The notes: generated by a model from the letters alone, not told the origin. A stretch of DNA of 19,989 nt from Pseudonocardiales bacterium (GCA_030840415.1 JAVEEO010000556.1:1-19989), one strand, 5' to 3'. Shown: positions 1-9,720, counted from the first letter of the stretch. Made by a program: numbers and translations.

Positions 1-3000
1 CCGGGATCGGTGCATTCCTCGGTCAGCGACAGTGCCGGCACGATCGTCTGACCGCTCTTGCGCACCGCCTCGATGGCACCCCAGACCCGGGTCCCGGCAA
101 CGTCGAGGGACTCGCCGTGCTCGAACCGGATCCGCTCGGCGAGCCGGAAGCCGGCCGCCCCGAGCAGGTCCTGCCAGGTCGCCTCGTCCCGCTCGGCCAC
201 CGCTTCCAGGTCGCAGCCCACCGTGCTCTCCCCGGCCACCAGCAAAGTCACGCCGGCACCGTGGGCGGCGCTGACCTGCTCCTCGCCGGCGGTCTCCGGC
301 TTGCCGTCCGGGCGGTAGCTCAGCACCGCCTGCAGGCCGAGCGCCACCCCGAGTGCCGTCGCGGTACCCGACCGACGAGCCGGTGGCCAGGTGTCGGCCG
401 AGGCGTCGTCGACCAGCACCACCCGGTGACCGCCGCCGGCCTGGTCGAGCCGCCGTTCCAGATGCGGGCCGAGCAGCGCCGGGTGCCACGGACCGGAGCC
501 GTCGGTGACCCGCACCGCGTGCAGGGTCAGGCCGCTCCAGTGCGCGATCACCTTGCCCGACGGCACCCGTACGTCCAGGTCGTAGACGTAGGTGTTGCCG
601 CTGCGGTGCCGCTCCAGCGCGTACAGGGTGAGCCGCTCGGAGCTGTTGATGGCCTCCGCCGGTGCCGGGTAGAGCTTGTCGATGCCCGACGGCAGCAGGG
701 TTCCGGTCGGCACGCACACCTGGATGGCGTGCATGAAGGCGTCCCGAGCACCCGGATCACCCAGCAGCAGCCGGCTGGGCAGGTAGGGGGCGAACCAGGC
801 CACGGTGTCGTCGACGTCGATGTCGGCGACGCACGAGGTGGCAGCGCTGTACCGGTAGCCGGCCACCCGCTGGAATCGCCTGCCCTGGAACATGATCCGG
901 CCGTACAGGTCGCGCTGCGGATCCAGCGCCAGCGGCGGGGTGTCCTCCGACACAGGCGGCATCTGGTCGCCCTCGATCTCCGGCCGCGGTTGCACCAGGA
1001 TGGCCGCGAAGTGCTCGGCCTGGAATCCGGTGTCGCTGCTGCGGATGGAGACCCGGACCCGGCCCGGGGCCACCGTCTGGGCGGCGATCCGGATGGTGGT
1101 CTGGCCGTGCACCGGTACCACGATCGGTCGGTTGAATCGGACATCCTCGAAGCCGGGCACGGTGCTCGCGCCGGTCAGCGCGGCCCCCGCCTGCGCCATC
1201 GCCTCCATGCCCATCACCGCCGGGAACAGCAGTTCGCCGTCCAGGTCGTGATCGGCCAGGTACAGGTCGGTGCCGGCGGACAGGTCGGTCTCGACGACCA
1301 GTTCGACCCCCGCGACCTGCTGCACCGGCCGGTCGACGAAGCGCAGCAGCGGCAGCTCCGCCTCGGCGAAGGCCAGCGTCGGCAGGCCCGAGACCCGGCC
1401 CATCACCACCGGCACGGTGGGGGCGTCCGGATCGTCGACCAGCCGGCGGCAGACCGCCAGTCCCGCCTCGGTCGGGATCGGCTCGATCCCCGAGCGGATC
1501 AGCGAGTCGAGCACGCCCAGCCGCTCCCCCATGCCGGTTCCCGACCACACCGACCACTCGATGCACCGGCAGCGGACGTTCGGGTGCGCCTGGCCGAAGG
1601 CCCGGGTGCGCTCGGCCATCCAGTCGTTGGCGGTGGCGTAGTGCGCCTCGCCGGCCAGGCCGGCCCGGCCGATGATGCTGCCGAAGGTGACCAGCAGCCG
1701 CAGCGCGTCCGGATCCAGCGCGGCCAGCACGTGTTCCAGGCCGGCCAGTTTGACCTCGACGGTGCGGTCGAACTCGGCGGCGCCCAGCATGGTCAGCGGC
1801 CGCGGCTCGTTCACCCCCGCGCCGTGCAGCACCGCGGTGATCGGACCCCAGTCCGCCACCACGGCGGCAACCGCCTGGTGCACCTGCTCGGCCGAGGTGA
1901 CGTCGACCCGGTGGTAGCGGTAGGCCACCTGCCGGCCCTGAATCCTGGCCAGGTTGGCGGCCAACTCGCTGTCCTCGGCCGGGTCGGACCGGCCGAGGAT
2001 CACCAGTTTCGCCCCGGACTCGGCGGCCAGCTGCAGCGCGCACTCGCTGGTGATTCCCTTGCCGCCACCGGTCACCAGCAGCACGTCCGCGTTGCCCAGG
2101 TAGGACTCCAGCGGTTCCGGACGCTCGGGGTAGAGCGTGAGTTCGGGAACCCGGACCGCCGCATCGGCGGCCAGGTGGAACTCGCCGAAGCCGGTGGTCA
2201 GCCCGACGCAGGCGGCCGCGGTGTCGAGCAGCCGTGCTGACGGGCTGCCCTGCTCCGGGCCGTCCTCGAACAGCAGGACGGTGGTTGGGATCTGCGGGTG
2301 TTCCAGGTGCAGGGTGCGGGCCAGTGCGGCGGCACCGCCGACGGCCACAAACCGCCGGCCGTCGGCGATGGCCTGCCGGGCGGCGTCCAGCATCGGAGCG
2401 CTCGACCGGCCGGCACCGCCCTGCGGCGCGTACAGCAGCACGCCGTCGCCCAGCCCGGCCCGCTCCAACCGGTGGGCCAGCCCGACCAGCAGCAGGTGTT
2501 CCTCACCGGCACCGAACAGCTGCCAGCGCGATGGCGGATGCACCGCCTCCAGCGGGGCGATCTCGATCGTGTGCAGGTCGGTGACGAAGGCGTGCACCCA
2601 CGGGTCCAGTCCGTCCAGCACCGGCCGGTGCGACCGGTGCTGCGGCGCGCCGCTGGGCAACTCGTCGAGCAGGTCGGCGATGTCGCCGAGGGTGGCGGTG
2701 GCGTAACTGGTGGCCACCTCCGGCACCGGCAGGCCGCGCTCGCGGGCGGCCTCGCTGACGATCTGCCCGACGGTGATGCTGGAGAAGTGCAGCTCGTCCA
2801 GCGGGGCGGTCTCGGCGCTGATGTGCTCGATCGGGATCTCGGCCCGCTGGGCGGCGATCCGGCGCAGGGTGTCCAGGGTGCTGCCACCCGGTTGCGCGCC
2901 GGTCGGTGCGGCTGGCACTGCGACGGTGCCGGCAGCGGCCGGTGACCCGACACTGGCCGGGATGGCCGGCGCTGCCGGGGCGGTGCTGGCCACCAAGCTG

Positions 3001-5774
3001 GTCACCAAGCTGGTCGCCGGGCCGGTGCCGGCCGGCAGCGGCAGTGCCGCCGGCGCCGACTCGCAGGGGTTGGCGAAGAACCGCAGTTCCTTGCCGATCT
3101 GCAGCGGCCGGCGGTACCGGTCGGCGAACAACCGCTCGGTACGCACCGGGGCACCGGCCGCGAACAGCGCACCGGCCACCCGCAGGGTGCCGGCGACGGA
3201 GTCGGAATCGGCCTCCATCGACACCGCCGGCGTCACCGGGGAGATCTCGGTTGCCAGGTCGCTGAGGATGGTGCCCGGCCCGACCTCGACCAGCAGGTCC
3301 ACCGAGCCAGCCAGCGCCGCCACCGCCGGCGAGAACAGCACCGGCTGCATCACCTGCCGTTCGAGCAGGTCGGCCACCGGGACGGCGCGCTCCAGTTCCC
3401 CACCGGTGACGCTGGAGTACAGCCCGGTCGACACGGGGCCGAAGCTCTGCTCGTCCAGGTGGTCGCGCAGGCCGCGGGCGGCAGCGGCCACCGCCGGGGA
3501 GTGGAAGGCGTGCGAGACCCGGATCCGGACGGCGTCGATGCCGGCCTCACGAGCCCGGCCGAGGACATTCTCGATCGCCTCGGCGCTGCCCGAGAGCACC
3601 GTCTGGCGCGGGGCGTTGAGGCCGGCGACCACCAGCGGCAGGCCCTCGATCAGCGATTGGGCCTGCCTGACGGAGGTGCGCAGGCTTGCCATCGCGCCGC
3701 CGCCGTCGCTGGCAGTGCTCATGATCCGGCCGCGAACCCGGGCGATGTCGAGCAGCTGGTCCTCGGCCAGCGCACCGGCCCAGTGCAGCGCGGTCAGCTC
3801 GCCGAGGCTGTGCCCGGCGCAGCCCATCGCCGTGATGCCCAGGTCTGCCAGCACCCGCAGGCCGGCCAGCGAGGCGGTGACGATGCGCGGCTGGGCGATC
3901 TCGGTGGCCACCAGGTCGGCTCCGGCGGGTACCGGGTGCTCGCGGTAGAGCGCATCCACCCGGTCGAAGCGCCGCCGCAGCGCACCCCCGTCGGAGCGGC
4001 TGCCGGCACCCTGGCCGGGAAACAGGTAACCGATTCGGGGACGGCTGTGCCCCACCCCGAGGAAGATCGACTGCTTGACCCGGACCACCTCCCGTACCCC
4101 GGACAGCGCCAGGTCGGCCAGGATGGTCAGCCGCTCGGCCGCCTCGTCCGGGGAGCCGGCGACCACCGCGGCCCGGACCGGCCGGCCGTCCAGGTTGTCG
4201 GCCAGCGTGGCGGCCAGGTCGCCGAGCTCGGCGTAGGACAGCCCGGCGGCGAAGGCCGCCAGCTCCCGGGCCCGTTCGGCCAGCGCGTCGGTGGACACCG
4301 CGTCCAACAGCAGCAGTTCCGCGTCCTGCCGGGAACGGCTCAGCTGCACCGTGCGCGCATCCAGCTCGGCCGGCCGAGCCTCGTCCACTCCCTCGATCAC
4401 CAGGTGGGCGTTGATGCCGCCGAAGCCCATCGACGACACCCCGGCCCGGCGCGGCCGGTCGACCGGCCACGGCTCGGCGCTGACCGGCAGCCGCAGCATC
4501 TCGGCGTCCACGCCGTCGGACTGCTCGACGGTGCCGGTCGCCGGCGGGATCACCTGGTGGTGCACCGCCAGCACCGCCTTGAGCACCCCGGCCACCCCGG
4601 CCGCGGCCTTGGTGTGCCCGATGTTGCCCTTGATGGTGCCCAGCGGCAGCGGTCCGGACCCGCCGCCCTCGCGGCGTCGGGCGGCGACGAAGACCGACAG
4701 TTCGGTGGCGTCGCCCAGCGGCGTACCGGTGCCATGGCCTTCCAGGTATTCGATGCTGCCGAAGCTGAATCCGGCCTTCTGGTAGGCCGCGTCGATGGCC
4801 CGCTGGTGACCGGCGGCCTCGGGCCGCGTGATGCCACCCTTGCCGTCGGAGGAAATCCCCCAGCCGCGGATCACCGCGTACCGGCGCAGTCCCTGGGCGC
4901 GGGCGTCGCTGTCGCGCATCAGCACCAGCACGCCGCAGCCCTCGCCGGGCCAGAACCCGTTCGACCGCTTGTCATAGACCCGCATCTCGCGCCTGGCCAG
5001 CGCGCCGGTCTTGGCGAAGCCGACCACTTCGAACGGGTCGATGGACAGGTCCACCCCGCCGGCCAGCGCGGCGCCCAGTTGACCGTCGGCCAGCGCGTTG
5101 CAGGCGGTGGCGATCGACAGCAGCGAGGACGAGCACGCTCCGTCCACGACGTACCCGCCGCCGCCGAAGTCGAAGAAGTTGCAGATCCGGCCGGCAATGG
5201 TGTTGGCCAGGCCACCGGCCAGGCTGTCCTCGTCGATGGGCGGGAACGGCGCCTTGTACTGCTCCTCGAGCGCATCGAGGAAGCTCGCCAGCCGCGCCGG
5301 CGTCCAGTCGGCCTGCTCGGCCAGCGCCGCGGCCACGGTGCGCCGGACGTAGGGCCACCGCAACCGCATCACGCTGGCCCTGGTGAACTCGCCGGTGAGG
5401 CTGTTGCCGATGAACACCCCGGTCTGCATGCCGGGCAGGCCCACCCCGCCGGGGAAGCCGGCATCGGCCAGCGCCCGGGCGGCGGTGTCCAGCGCCAGCC
5501 AGTGGGTCATGTCGGTGGCACGGAAGGTGGAGCCGGCGATCCGGTACTTGACCCGGTCGAACTCGAATCCCTCGATGACAGCGGCCTTGCGGGTGTAGTG
5601 CTGGTCGGGCGTGGCCGGGTCGGGATCGAAGTAGTCCTCCGGGTTGAGCCGGACCTTGGGGATGTTGCGGAAGGCCCGCCGACCGGTCAGGACGTTGTCC
5701 CACAACTGCTGGTGGTCATCGGCGTCCGGGTACCGGCAGGCCATTCCGACGACGGCTATAGGTGTGCTGCTCAC
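1..5774 (-). CDS. pksE: Iterative type I enediyne polyketide synthase (PKSE), 3' end cut by window edge
   Basis: Builds the linear polyene precursor of the enediyne core by iterative malonyl condensation. About 1924 codons are visible and no stop is reached; PKSEs are usually about 1900-1980 aa, so little is missing. Domains in order: KS (about 1-460) with Cys214 in DGACSSS, His347 in EGHGTGT and His387 in NIGHTKA; AT (about 580-890) with Ser656 in GHSLGE and an SHAFHS motif at 754-759; Ala/Pro-rich linker; ACP (about 965-1040) with LHFSSI, phosphopantetheine Ser probably Ser999; KR (about 1225-1460) with TGGGKGI, Ser1365, Tyr1378 and Asn1382; DH (about 1490-1750) with His1508 in LADHDLDG; C-terminal PPTase with GCDLE (Asp1854, Glu1856) and W1897-x3-E1901. 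The GTG start at 5774 follows GAAGGAAG and overlaps the unbU stop by 4 nt (GTGA). In the PPTase WxxKE-type motif, the Lys is Ile1900. The domain order is specific to enediyne PKSs. The thioesterase partner (E10) should lie just beyond the left edge. Confidence 0.97.
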   Translation of the reverse strand, partial: MSSTPIAVVGMACRYPDADDHQQLWDNVLTGRRAFRNIPKVRLNPEDYFDPDPATPDQHYTRKAAVIEGFEFDRVKYRIAGSTFRATDMTHWLALDTAARALADAGFPGGVGLPGMQTGVFIGNSLTGEFTRASVMRLRWPYVRRTVAAALAEQADWTPARLASFLDALEEQYKAPFPPIDEDSLAGGLANTIAGRICNFFDFGGGGYVVDGACSSSLLSIATACNALADGQLGAALAGGVDLSIDPFEVVGFAKTGALARREMRVYDKRSNGFWPGEGCGVLVLMRDSDARAQGLRRYAVIRGWGISSDGKGGITRPEAAGHQRAIDAAYQKAGFSFGSIEYLEGHGTGTPLGDATELSVFVAARRREGGGSGPLPLGTIKGNIGHTKAAAGVAGVLKAVLAVHHQVIPPATGTVEQSDGVDAEMLRLPVSAEPWPVDRPRRAGVSSMGFGGINAHLVIEGVDEARPAELDARTVQLSRSRQDAELLLLDAVSTDALAERARELAAFAAGLSYAELGDLAATLADNLDGRPVRAAVVAGSPDEAAERLTILADLALSGVREVVRVKQSIFLGVGHSRPRIGYLFPGQGAGSRSDGGALRRRFDRVDALYREHPVPAGADLVATEIAQPRIVTASLAGLRVLADLGITAMGCAGHSLGELTALHWAGALAEDQLLDIARVRGRIMSTASDGGGAMASLRTSVRQAQSLIEGLPLVVAGLNAPRQTVLSGSAEAIENVLGRAREAGIDAVRIRVSHAFHSPAVAAAARGLRDHLDEQSFGPVSTGLYSSVTGGELERAVPVADLLERQVMQPVLFSPAVAALAGSVDLLVEVGPGTILSDLATEISPVTPAVSMEADSDSVAGTLRVAGALFAAGAPVRTERLFADRYRRPLQIGKELRFFANPCESAPAALPLPAGTGPATSLVTSLVASTAPAAPAIPASVGSPAAAGTVAVPAAPTGAQPGGSTLDTLRRIAAQRAEIPIEHISAETAPLDELHFSSITVGQIVSEAARERGLPVPEVATSYATATLGDIADLLDELPSGAPQHRSHRPVLDGLDPWVHAFVTDLHTIEIAPLEAVHPPSRWQLFGAGEEHLLLVGLAHRLERAGLGDGVLLYAPQGGAGRSSAPMLDAARQAIADGRRFVAVGGAAALARTLHLEHPQIPTTVLLFEDGPEQGSPSARLLDTAAACVGLTTGFGEFHLAADAAVRVPELTLYPERPEPLESYLGNADVLLVTGGGKGITSECALQLAAESGAKLVILGRSDPAEDSELAANLARIQGRQVAYRYHRVDVTSAEQVHQAVAAVVADWGPITAVLHGAGVNEPRPLTMLGAAEFDRTVEVKLAGLEHVLAALDPDALRLLVTFGSIIGRAGLAGEAHYATANDWMAERTRAFGQAHPNVRCRCIEWSVWSGTGMGERLGVLDSLIRSGIEPIPTEAGLAVCRRLVDDPDAPTVPVVMGRVSGLPTLAFAEAELPLLRFVDRPVQQVAGVELVVETDLSAGTDLYLADHDLDGELLFPAVMGMEAMAQAGAALTGASTVPGFEDVRFNRPIVVPVHGQTTIRIAAQTVAPGRVRVSIRSSDTGFQAEHFAAILVQPRPEIEGDQMPPVSEDTPPLALDPQRDLYGRIMFQGRRFQRVAGYRYSAATSCVADIDVDDTVAWFAPYLPSRLLLGDPGARDAFMHAIQVCVPTGTLLPSGIDKLYPAPAEAINSSERLTLYALERHRSGNTYVYDLDVRVPSGKVIAHWSGLTLHAVRVTDGSGPWHPALLGPHLERRLDQAGGGHRVVLVDDASADTWPPARRSGTATALGVALGLQAVLSYRPDGKPETAGEEQVSAAHGAGVTLLVAGESTVGCDLEAVAERDEATWQDLLGAAGFRLAERIRFEHGESLDVAGTRVWGAIEAVRKSGQTIVPALSLTEECTDP

Positions 5775-6793
5775 TGGAGGCTTCCTTCGGTGACGCGCGG
5801 CGTACCGGCTTGCCGGGTGGGTCGGTGCGAGCGCTTGCGCGCCAGGTGCACCACCCACCAACCGGCTCCACGCAGTCCGCAGACGAGGGTGACGGAGAAG
5901 AACAGGGTGTAGACGACGTTGAAGGCCATCAGCACGCCGTAGACCATCGCGACCGCTGAGCCGAACATGAACTGGGGACGGGCCTTGCTCGGCGTGGTCC
6001 CGGGGTCGGAGATCATGTAGTTGGTGAACAGGATGAAGGCGATTCCGCTCATCACCGCCAGTGCCGAGTTCAGCGCCACGTCGTAGATCCAGTACCGCAG
6101 CACGGCCTGGATCACGAAGCCGCCGAGCCAGCCCAGCAGCAGCGGGATCTTGCGGGTCAGCGAGGCGTTGAGCACCGTGCCGGCCATCGCGATCACCAGC
6201 ACGATGCCGATCCGGTAGAAGGCATTGACGTTCTCGCTGAACTGGTACGGCGGCGCGATGCTGACGAACGAGCTGAACGCCACCAACGTCACGGTGATGC
6301 CGAAGTTCGAAGGGTTCATGAAGTGCCGCATGCGGCCGTTGATCGGTGCCTGCAACACGTTCTTGGCCGTGATGCCGACCACCACGCCGAACAGCACCGG
6401 CAGCAACTGGTTGTTGGCGTAGACGAGCATGTTGACCGCGAGCGCGGTGATGTGTGCCGGCAGCAGGAATTCATAGACCGAGCGTGGGTTGCGGGGATCG
6501 AAGCGCAGCGGCCGCTGCTGGGCCCAGCCACCCAGGAATTCGAAACCGATCTCGGTGGCATAGGCGGTCAGCACGCACAGGATCGGCCACAGCCAGGGCT
6601 GCTCGAAGCCGAGCAGGGTGTAGCCCAGCACGTTGAACACCGAGATCGACATCGCGAAGTTGCGCAGGGCGAGGTAGCGCGGGTCGGGCGGCACGGGTGC
6701 GCTGGCGACCGGACGGGCAACTGGTGCCGGGGCCTGCTGGACGGTGGCCGGGCCAGCGATCTCACTGCCGGGGGGAACGAGCGCCTTGGTCAT
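5771..6793 (-). CDS. unbU: Enediyne biosynthesis membrane protein UnbU (E5), RnfD/NqrB-like
   Basis: 340-aa polytopic membrane protein of the enediyne core cassette. A Pro/Ala-rich cytosolic N-terminus (1-40) precedes several hydrophobic segments (about 45-80, 112-150, 165-180, 193-210, 216-235, 243-262, 275-307), then a basic tail. The stretch around 249-285, with ISDPGTTPSK followed by a glycine-containing helix, resembles the end of RnfD/NqrB family proteins (family knowledge, from memory). I do not see an obvious covalent-flavin motif of the NqrB type. The ATG at 6793 overlaps the unbV stop (ATGA), and its own stop overlaps the GTG of pksE, so unbV-unbU-pksE reads as one coupled unit. The biochemical role of UnbU is not settled; a membrane redox function is inference from the fold. 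Confidence 0.93.
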   Translation of the reverse strand: MTKALVPPGSEIAGPATVQQAPAPVARPVASAPVPPDPRYLALRNFAMSISVFNVLGYTLLGFEQPWLWPILCVLTAYATEIGFEFLGGWAQQRPLRFDPRNPRSVYEFLLPAHITALAVNMLVYANNQLLPVLFGVVVGITAKNVLQAPINGRMRHFMNPSNFGITVTLVAFSSFVSIAPPYQFSENVNAFYRIGIVLVIAMAGTVLNASLTRKIPLLLGWLGGFVIQAVLRYWIYDVALNSALAVMSGIAFILFTNYMISDPGTTPSKARPQFMFGSAVAMVYGVLMAFNVVYTLFFSVTLVCGLRGAGWWVVHLARKRSHRPTRQAGTPRVTEGSLQ

Positions 6794-8793
6794 GAGCGGG
6801 TGATCTCCTTGATCGAGCTGCCGAGCAGCAGGGCGTGGCTGCCGGGTGCGAGTTGGGTGCGCTGGCTGTGCCAGGCACCGGACTGATCGCGCCAGCTGAG
6901 GTCGACGGTGACCGGACCGCTGGCGTCGCCGAGCCCGAAGTGGACGTCGAAGCTGACCTTGCCGCCGTGTCCGCCGCCGCCGTCGAGCTGCTGCAGCTGC
7001 GGTCCGGCGCTGGTGACGACCCGGGCGACGGCACCGTAGGCCGGGGACAGCCCGGTGGCGGCTGAGGATCCGCCGTCGGCGCCGGCTACCGGCTCTTCGG
7101 TGGTCGCCGGCCGGTACAGCTGCAGGTTGAGGTAGTTGCCGAGACGGGGCGAGGTGTTGCGGTAGAAGACCGGCAACGCCCACTGCCGCGCCACCGCGAA
7201 GTCGAGGGTGCCGGTGCCGGTGCTGTCGCCGATCGCGACTCCGCGGCTGGGAATCCGATCCGCCGTGGTACCGACCTGCTCGCTGATGTTGACGAACTTC
7301 GCCGAGGTCGACGAGCGGGCGTAGAGGGCGAAGGCATCGTGGCCGGAGACGTCGTCGCCGGGCTTGAAGTGCGGCCACATGGCCGGGTTGGCGATCAGGT
7401 CGTCGTTGCTGATCGCCAACTCCTGCAGCCAGTTCCACCGATCGATGGTGCCGCGCACGAAGCCGTCGCTCTGCAACACGTCCTGGTGGCCCTGGTTGAG
7501 CAGGTCAGCGGCCTTGACGTCCCAGGACCAGCCGGTCCAGGCCAGCCCATCCTGCTGGGCGCGCTGGCTGAACGGCGCCTGCCCGGACTCCATCGCCCGG
7601 CGCATCTCGGCGGCCGTGTCGGCGTCGTTGTGCCAGGCGAAGTTGCTCTCCTGCAGGCCCCAGGTGGCGGTGATGTTGCTGACCAGGAGGTCGAAGCGAC
7701 CCTGGTTGTCCAGGTCGGTGAAGTCCGCGCCCATCCCCTTGAACGAGTCGTGGCCGATCACGAAGGACTTCGGCGTGGTCGGGGTACGGCTTCCCACCAC
7801 CGCCCGGAACCGGATCTTGCCGGGGGTGGACAGGTTGTAGAGCAGGTGATCGCGGCCGAAGTCGTTGGCCACGTACACCTCGGGCTTGCCGTCGTCGGTG
7901 AGGTCGGCCGAGGTGATCGCCAGGGTCCAGCCACTGGCCACGGTGAGCGGGATCGCGCCGGGTTGTTCGAGGTAGCGCACCGAGGGCGTGCTCGACGTGC
8001 CGCCGTTGGCCGTCCACCGCAACACCCGGTCGCCGCCGCCATTGGTCGCGTGCGACAGGGTGTTGTCCATGACGAACTCGCCGCTGGACTGGGTGTCGAG
8101 GATCGCCACGTCGGGGAAGTAGTTGCCGACCACGATGTCGGGGTGGCCGTCACCGTCGAGGTCGGCGATCCCCACGGCGTTGGTGTTCCACCGCGCTCCG
8201 TGGTACTGGCCGTCGACGTTGGCGGTGGGGACGAGTTCCTGCGGCAGGTATGAGGCAAGCGACAGCGGCTGCCGGCTTTCCTTGGCCAGGAAGACGATCG
8301 GGGTCCGGCCCCAGTAGTAGACCAGCAGGTCCATCCGCCCGTCGCCGTTGTAGTCGCCCGGCACGCAGCCCATCGGGGCCATGTTCTCGTCCATCGGCAG
8401 CCCGTTGGGCCGCAGCAGGAACGGGGTGAACCGGTCGGCCGGGGGCGCGGTCGGGGTATAGGTGACCACCGCCTCGTTGGTGCGGGTGTCGGTGAAGCAC
8501 AGCGCGTCCGAGCGGCCGTGGCCGACCAGGTCGTTCATCGCGATGCTGGAACCGACGGCCGACAACCAGGCCCGGATGTGCTGATAGTCGGGGTTGACAG
8601 CCCGCTCGGTCCGGGTCGGTACCGCGTCGTAGCCGGGCGGCAGTGCGATCGGCAACTGCTGGAACCGGTAGGGGCTCGCGACCTGCGCGGCCGAGGCGGT
8701 CCGCACCGGCAGTTGGCCTACCACCAACAGCGTGCCGGCCAGTCCCAGCGCGCACAGCGCCGGCACCAGTCTGCGGAATCTGGTTCGTTGCAT
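6790..8793 (-). CDS. unbV: Enediyne biosynthesis protein UnbV (E4), exported FG-GAP/ASPIC protein
   Basis: 667-aa member of the enediyne cassette. It begins with a clear export signal: basic MQRTRFRR, a hydrophobic core at about 9-28, and a likely cleavage after TASA or TASAA (35/36). The body carries repeated Ca-binding-like FG-GAP/VCBS loops: DYNGDGRMD (147-155), DLDGDGHPD (211-219), DLTDDGKPE (297-305), DLDNQGRFD near 360, then weaker copies near 430 and 523. These suggest a beta-propeller. The C-terminus (about 585-640: YGAVARVV, GGGGHGG, HFGLGD) matches the ASPIC/UnbV domain. The ATG at 8793 has AAGGAG 7 nt upstream; the stop overlaps unbU. The export signal next to a membrane partner implies a step outside the cytosol or at the membrane, which is unusual for a polyketide pathway. 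Exact activity is unknown. Confidence 0.94.
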   Translation of the reverse strand: MQRTRFRRLVPALCALGLAGTLLVVGQLPVRTASAAQVASPYRFQQLPIALPPGYDAVPTRTERAVNPDYQHIRAWLSAVGSSIAMNDLVGHGRSDALCFTDTRTNEAVVTYTPTAPPADRFTPFLLRPNGLPMDENMAPMGCVPGDYNGDGRMDLLVYYWGRTPIVFLAKESRQPLSLASYLPQELVPTANVDGQYHGARWNTNAVGIADLDGDGHPDIVVGNYFPDVAILDTQSSGEFVMDNTLSHATNGGGDRVLRWTANGGTSSTPSVRYLEQPGAIPLTVASGWTLAITSADLTDDGKPEVYVANDFGRDHLLYNLSTPGKIRFRAVVGSRTPTTPKSFVIGHDSFKGMGADFTDLDNQGRFDLLVSNITATWGLQESNFAWHNDADTAAEMRRAMESGQAPFSQRAQQDGLAWTGWSWDVKAADLLNQGHQDVLQSDGFVRGTIDRWNWLQELAISNDDLIANPAMWPHFKPGDDVSGHDAFALYARSSTSAKFVNISEQVGTTADRIPSRGVAIGDSTGTGTLDFAVARQWALPVFYRNTSPRLGNYLNLQLYRPATTEEPVAGADGGSSAATGLSPAYGAVARVVTSAGPQLQQLDGGGGHGGKVSFDVHFGLGDASGPVTVDLSWRDQSGAWHSQRTQLAPGSHALLLGSSIKEITRS

Positions 8794-8847
8794 TGAAAAA
8801 CTCCTTCTGGTTCCACTGGCTCGGCGACGCGGGACGCGGGTGTCCGG

Positions 8848-9684
8848 TCAGGCCTTGACGGCAAGTCCGCACCACATGGGCAGCGGGCGGGGACCGGTGT
8901 GCGCGGCGGGCGGCCGCCAGTCCGGCAGTTCCACAATTCCGGGGGTGACCAGCTGCAGCGGCTCGAGCAGCGCCTCGACTTGCGCCCGGGTGCGCCGGGT
9001 GATCGATTCGCCCCATTGCTGGTTGAGCTGCTCGAACGTCTCGTCCATCGCCTGGTCGCCGTCGGCGCGGGCGAAGTGCGAGACCGCGACGTAGGAGCCC
9101 GGGCACAGCGCGTCGTGGAGCTGCCGGGCCAGCTTGCCGGCGACGGCGTCGTCGTCGATGAAGTGCAGGATGCCGAACAGGACCAGGCCCACCGGCCGGT
9201 CGAAGTCCAGGTGCCGGCCCGCTTCGGCGAGGATCGCCGCCGGATCGTGCATGTCGTTGCCGAGGTACCAGACGTGCTGGGCGCCGCTGTCGGACAGAAG
9301 CTGGCGGGAGTAGTCGACGACCACCGGGTCGTTGTCCACGTAGACGACCTTGGCGGCCGGGTCCAGGGACTGGGCGGTCAGATGGACGTTGCCCATGGTG
9401 GGCAGCCCGGAGGCGATGTCGAGGAACTGCCCGACACCGGCCTCACTGACCAGGTAGGTCACGATCCGCTCGAGCGCTCGGCGGGCGCTGCCGATGTCCA
9501 GCCGCACGCCGTCGACCCCGCCGACCTCGCCCGGCCAGCCGGCGAAGGCGTGCTCGGCGACCTGCCGGTCGGCCTCGGTGTTGGCGGTTCCGCCGAGCAG
9601 ATAATCGAGCACTCGGGATACGTGCGGCATTTCCGGCTCCGAAGAATTTGACGGGGGCCCGGACACTTTCATAGATGACGACAT
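8848..9684 (-). CDS. SAM-dependent methyltransferase, DUF574 (Methyltransf_19) family
   Basis: 278-aa predicted SAM-dependent methyltransferase. The glycine-rich SAM loop is FLDIASGLPTMGN (about 87-99), followed by an acidic second-strand motif YVDNDP (115-120), both typical of the actinobacterial DUF574 family. In most members the first motif reads DIGTGIPT; here it is DIASGLPT. The N-terminal HVSRVLDYLLGG (21-32) is also characteristic. I chose the ATG at 9684 because GAGG lies 9 nt upstream; an in-frame extension to 9738 exists but has no convincing ribosome site. The gene follows the LLM oxidoreductase by 89 nt and precedes unbV by 54 nt on the same strand, so it is probably in the PKSE operon. 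Members are common in actinomycetes and many have no known substrate, so O- or N-methylation of the enediyne is only an inference. Confidence 0.88.
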   Translation of the reverse strand: MSSSMKVSGPPSNSSEPEMPHVSRVLDYLLGGTANTEADRQVAEHAFAGWPGEVGGVDGVRLDIGSARRALERIVTYLVSEAGVGQFLDIASGLPTMGNVHLTAQSLDPAAKVVYVDNDPVVVDYSRQLLSDSGAQHVWYLGNDMHDPAAILAEAGRHLDFDRPVGLVLFGILHFIDDDAVAGKLARQLHDALCPGSYVAVSHFARADGDQAMDETFEQLNQQWGESITRRTRAQVEALLEPLQLVTPGIVELPDWRPPAAHTGPRPLPMWCGLAVKA

Positions 9685-9720
9685 GGTGGAATACCTCACA
9701 TTGTTAGGGACTGAAACTAT

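Noticed and set aside
117..2240. Long plus-strand open frame (707 codons) and a similar one at 3459-5912 (817 codons)
   Set aside because: Both lie opposite pksE, are low-complexity Arg/Gly/Gln/His-rich, match no family I know, and are explained by the GC-rich codon bias of the real gene.
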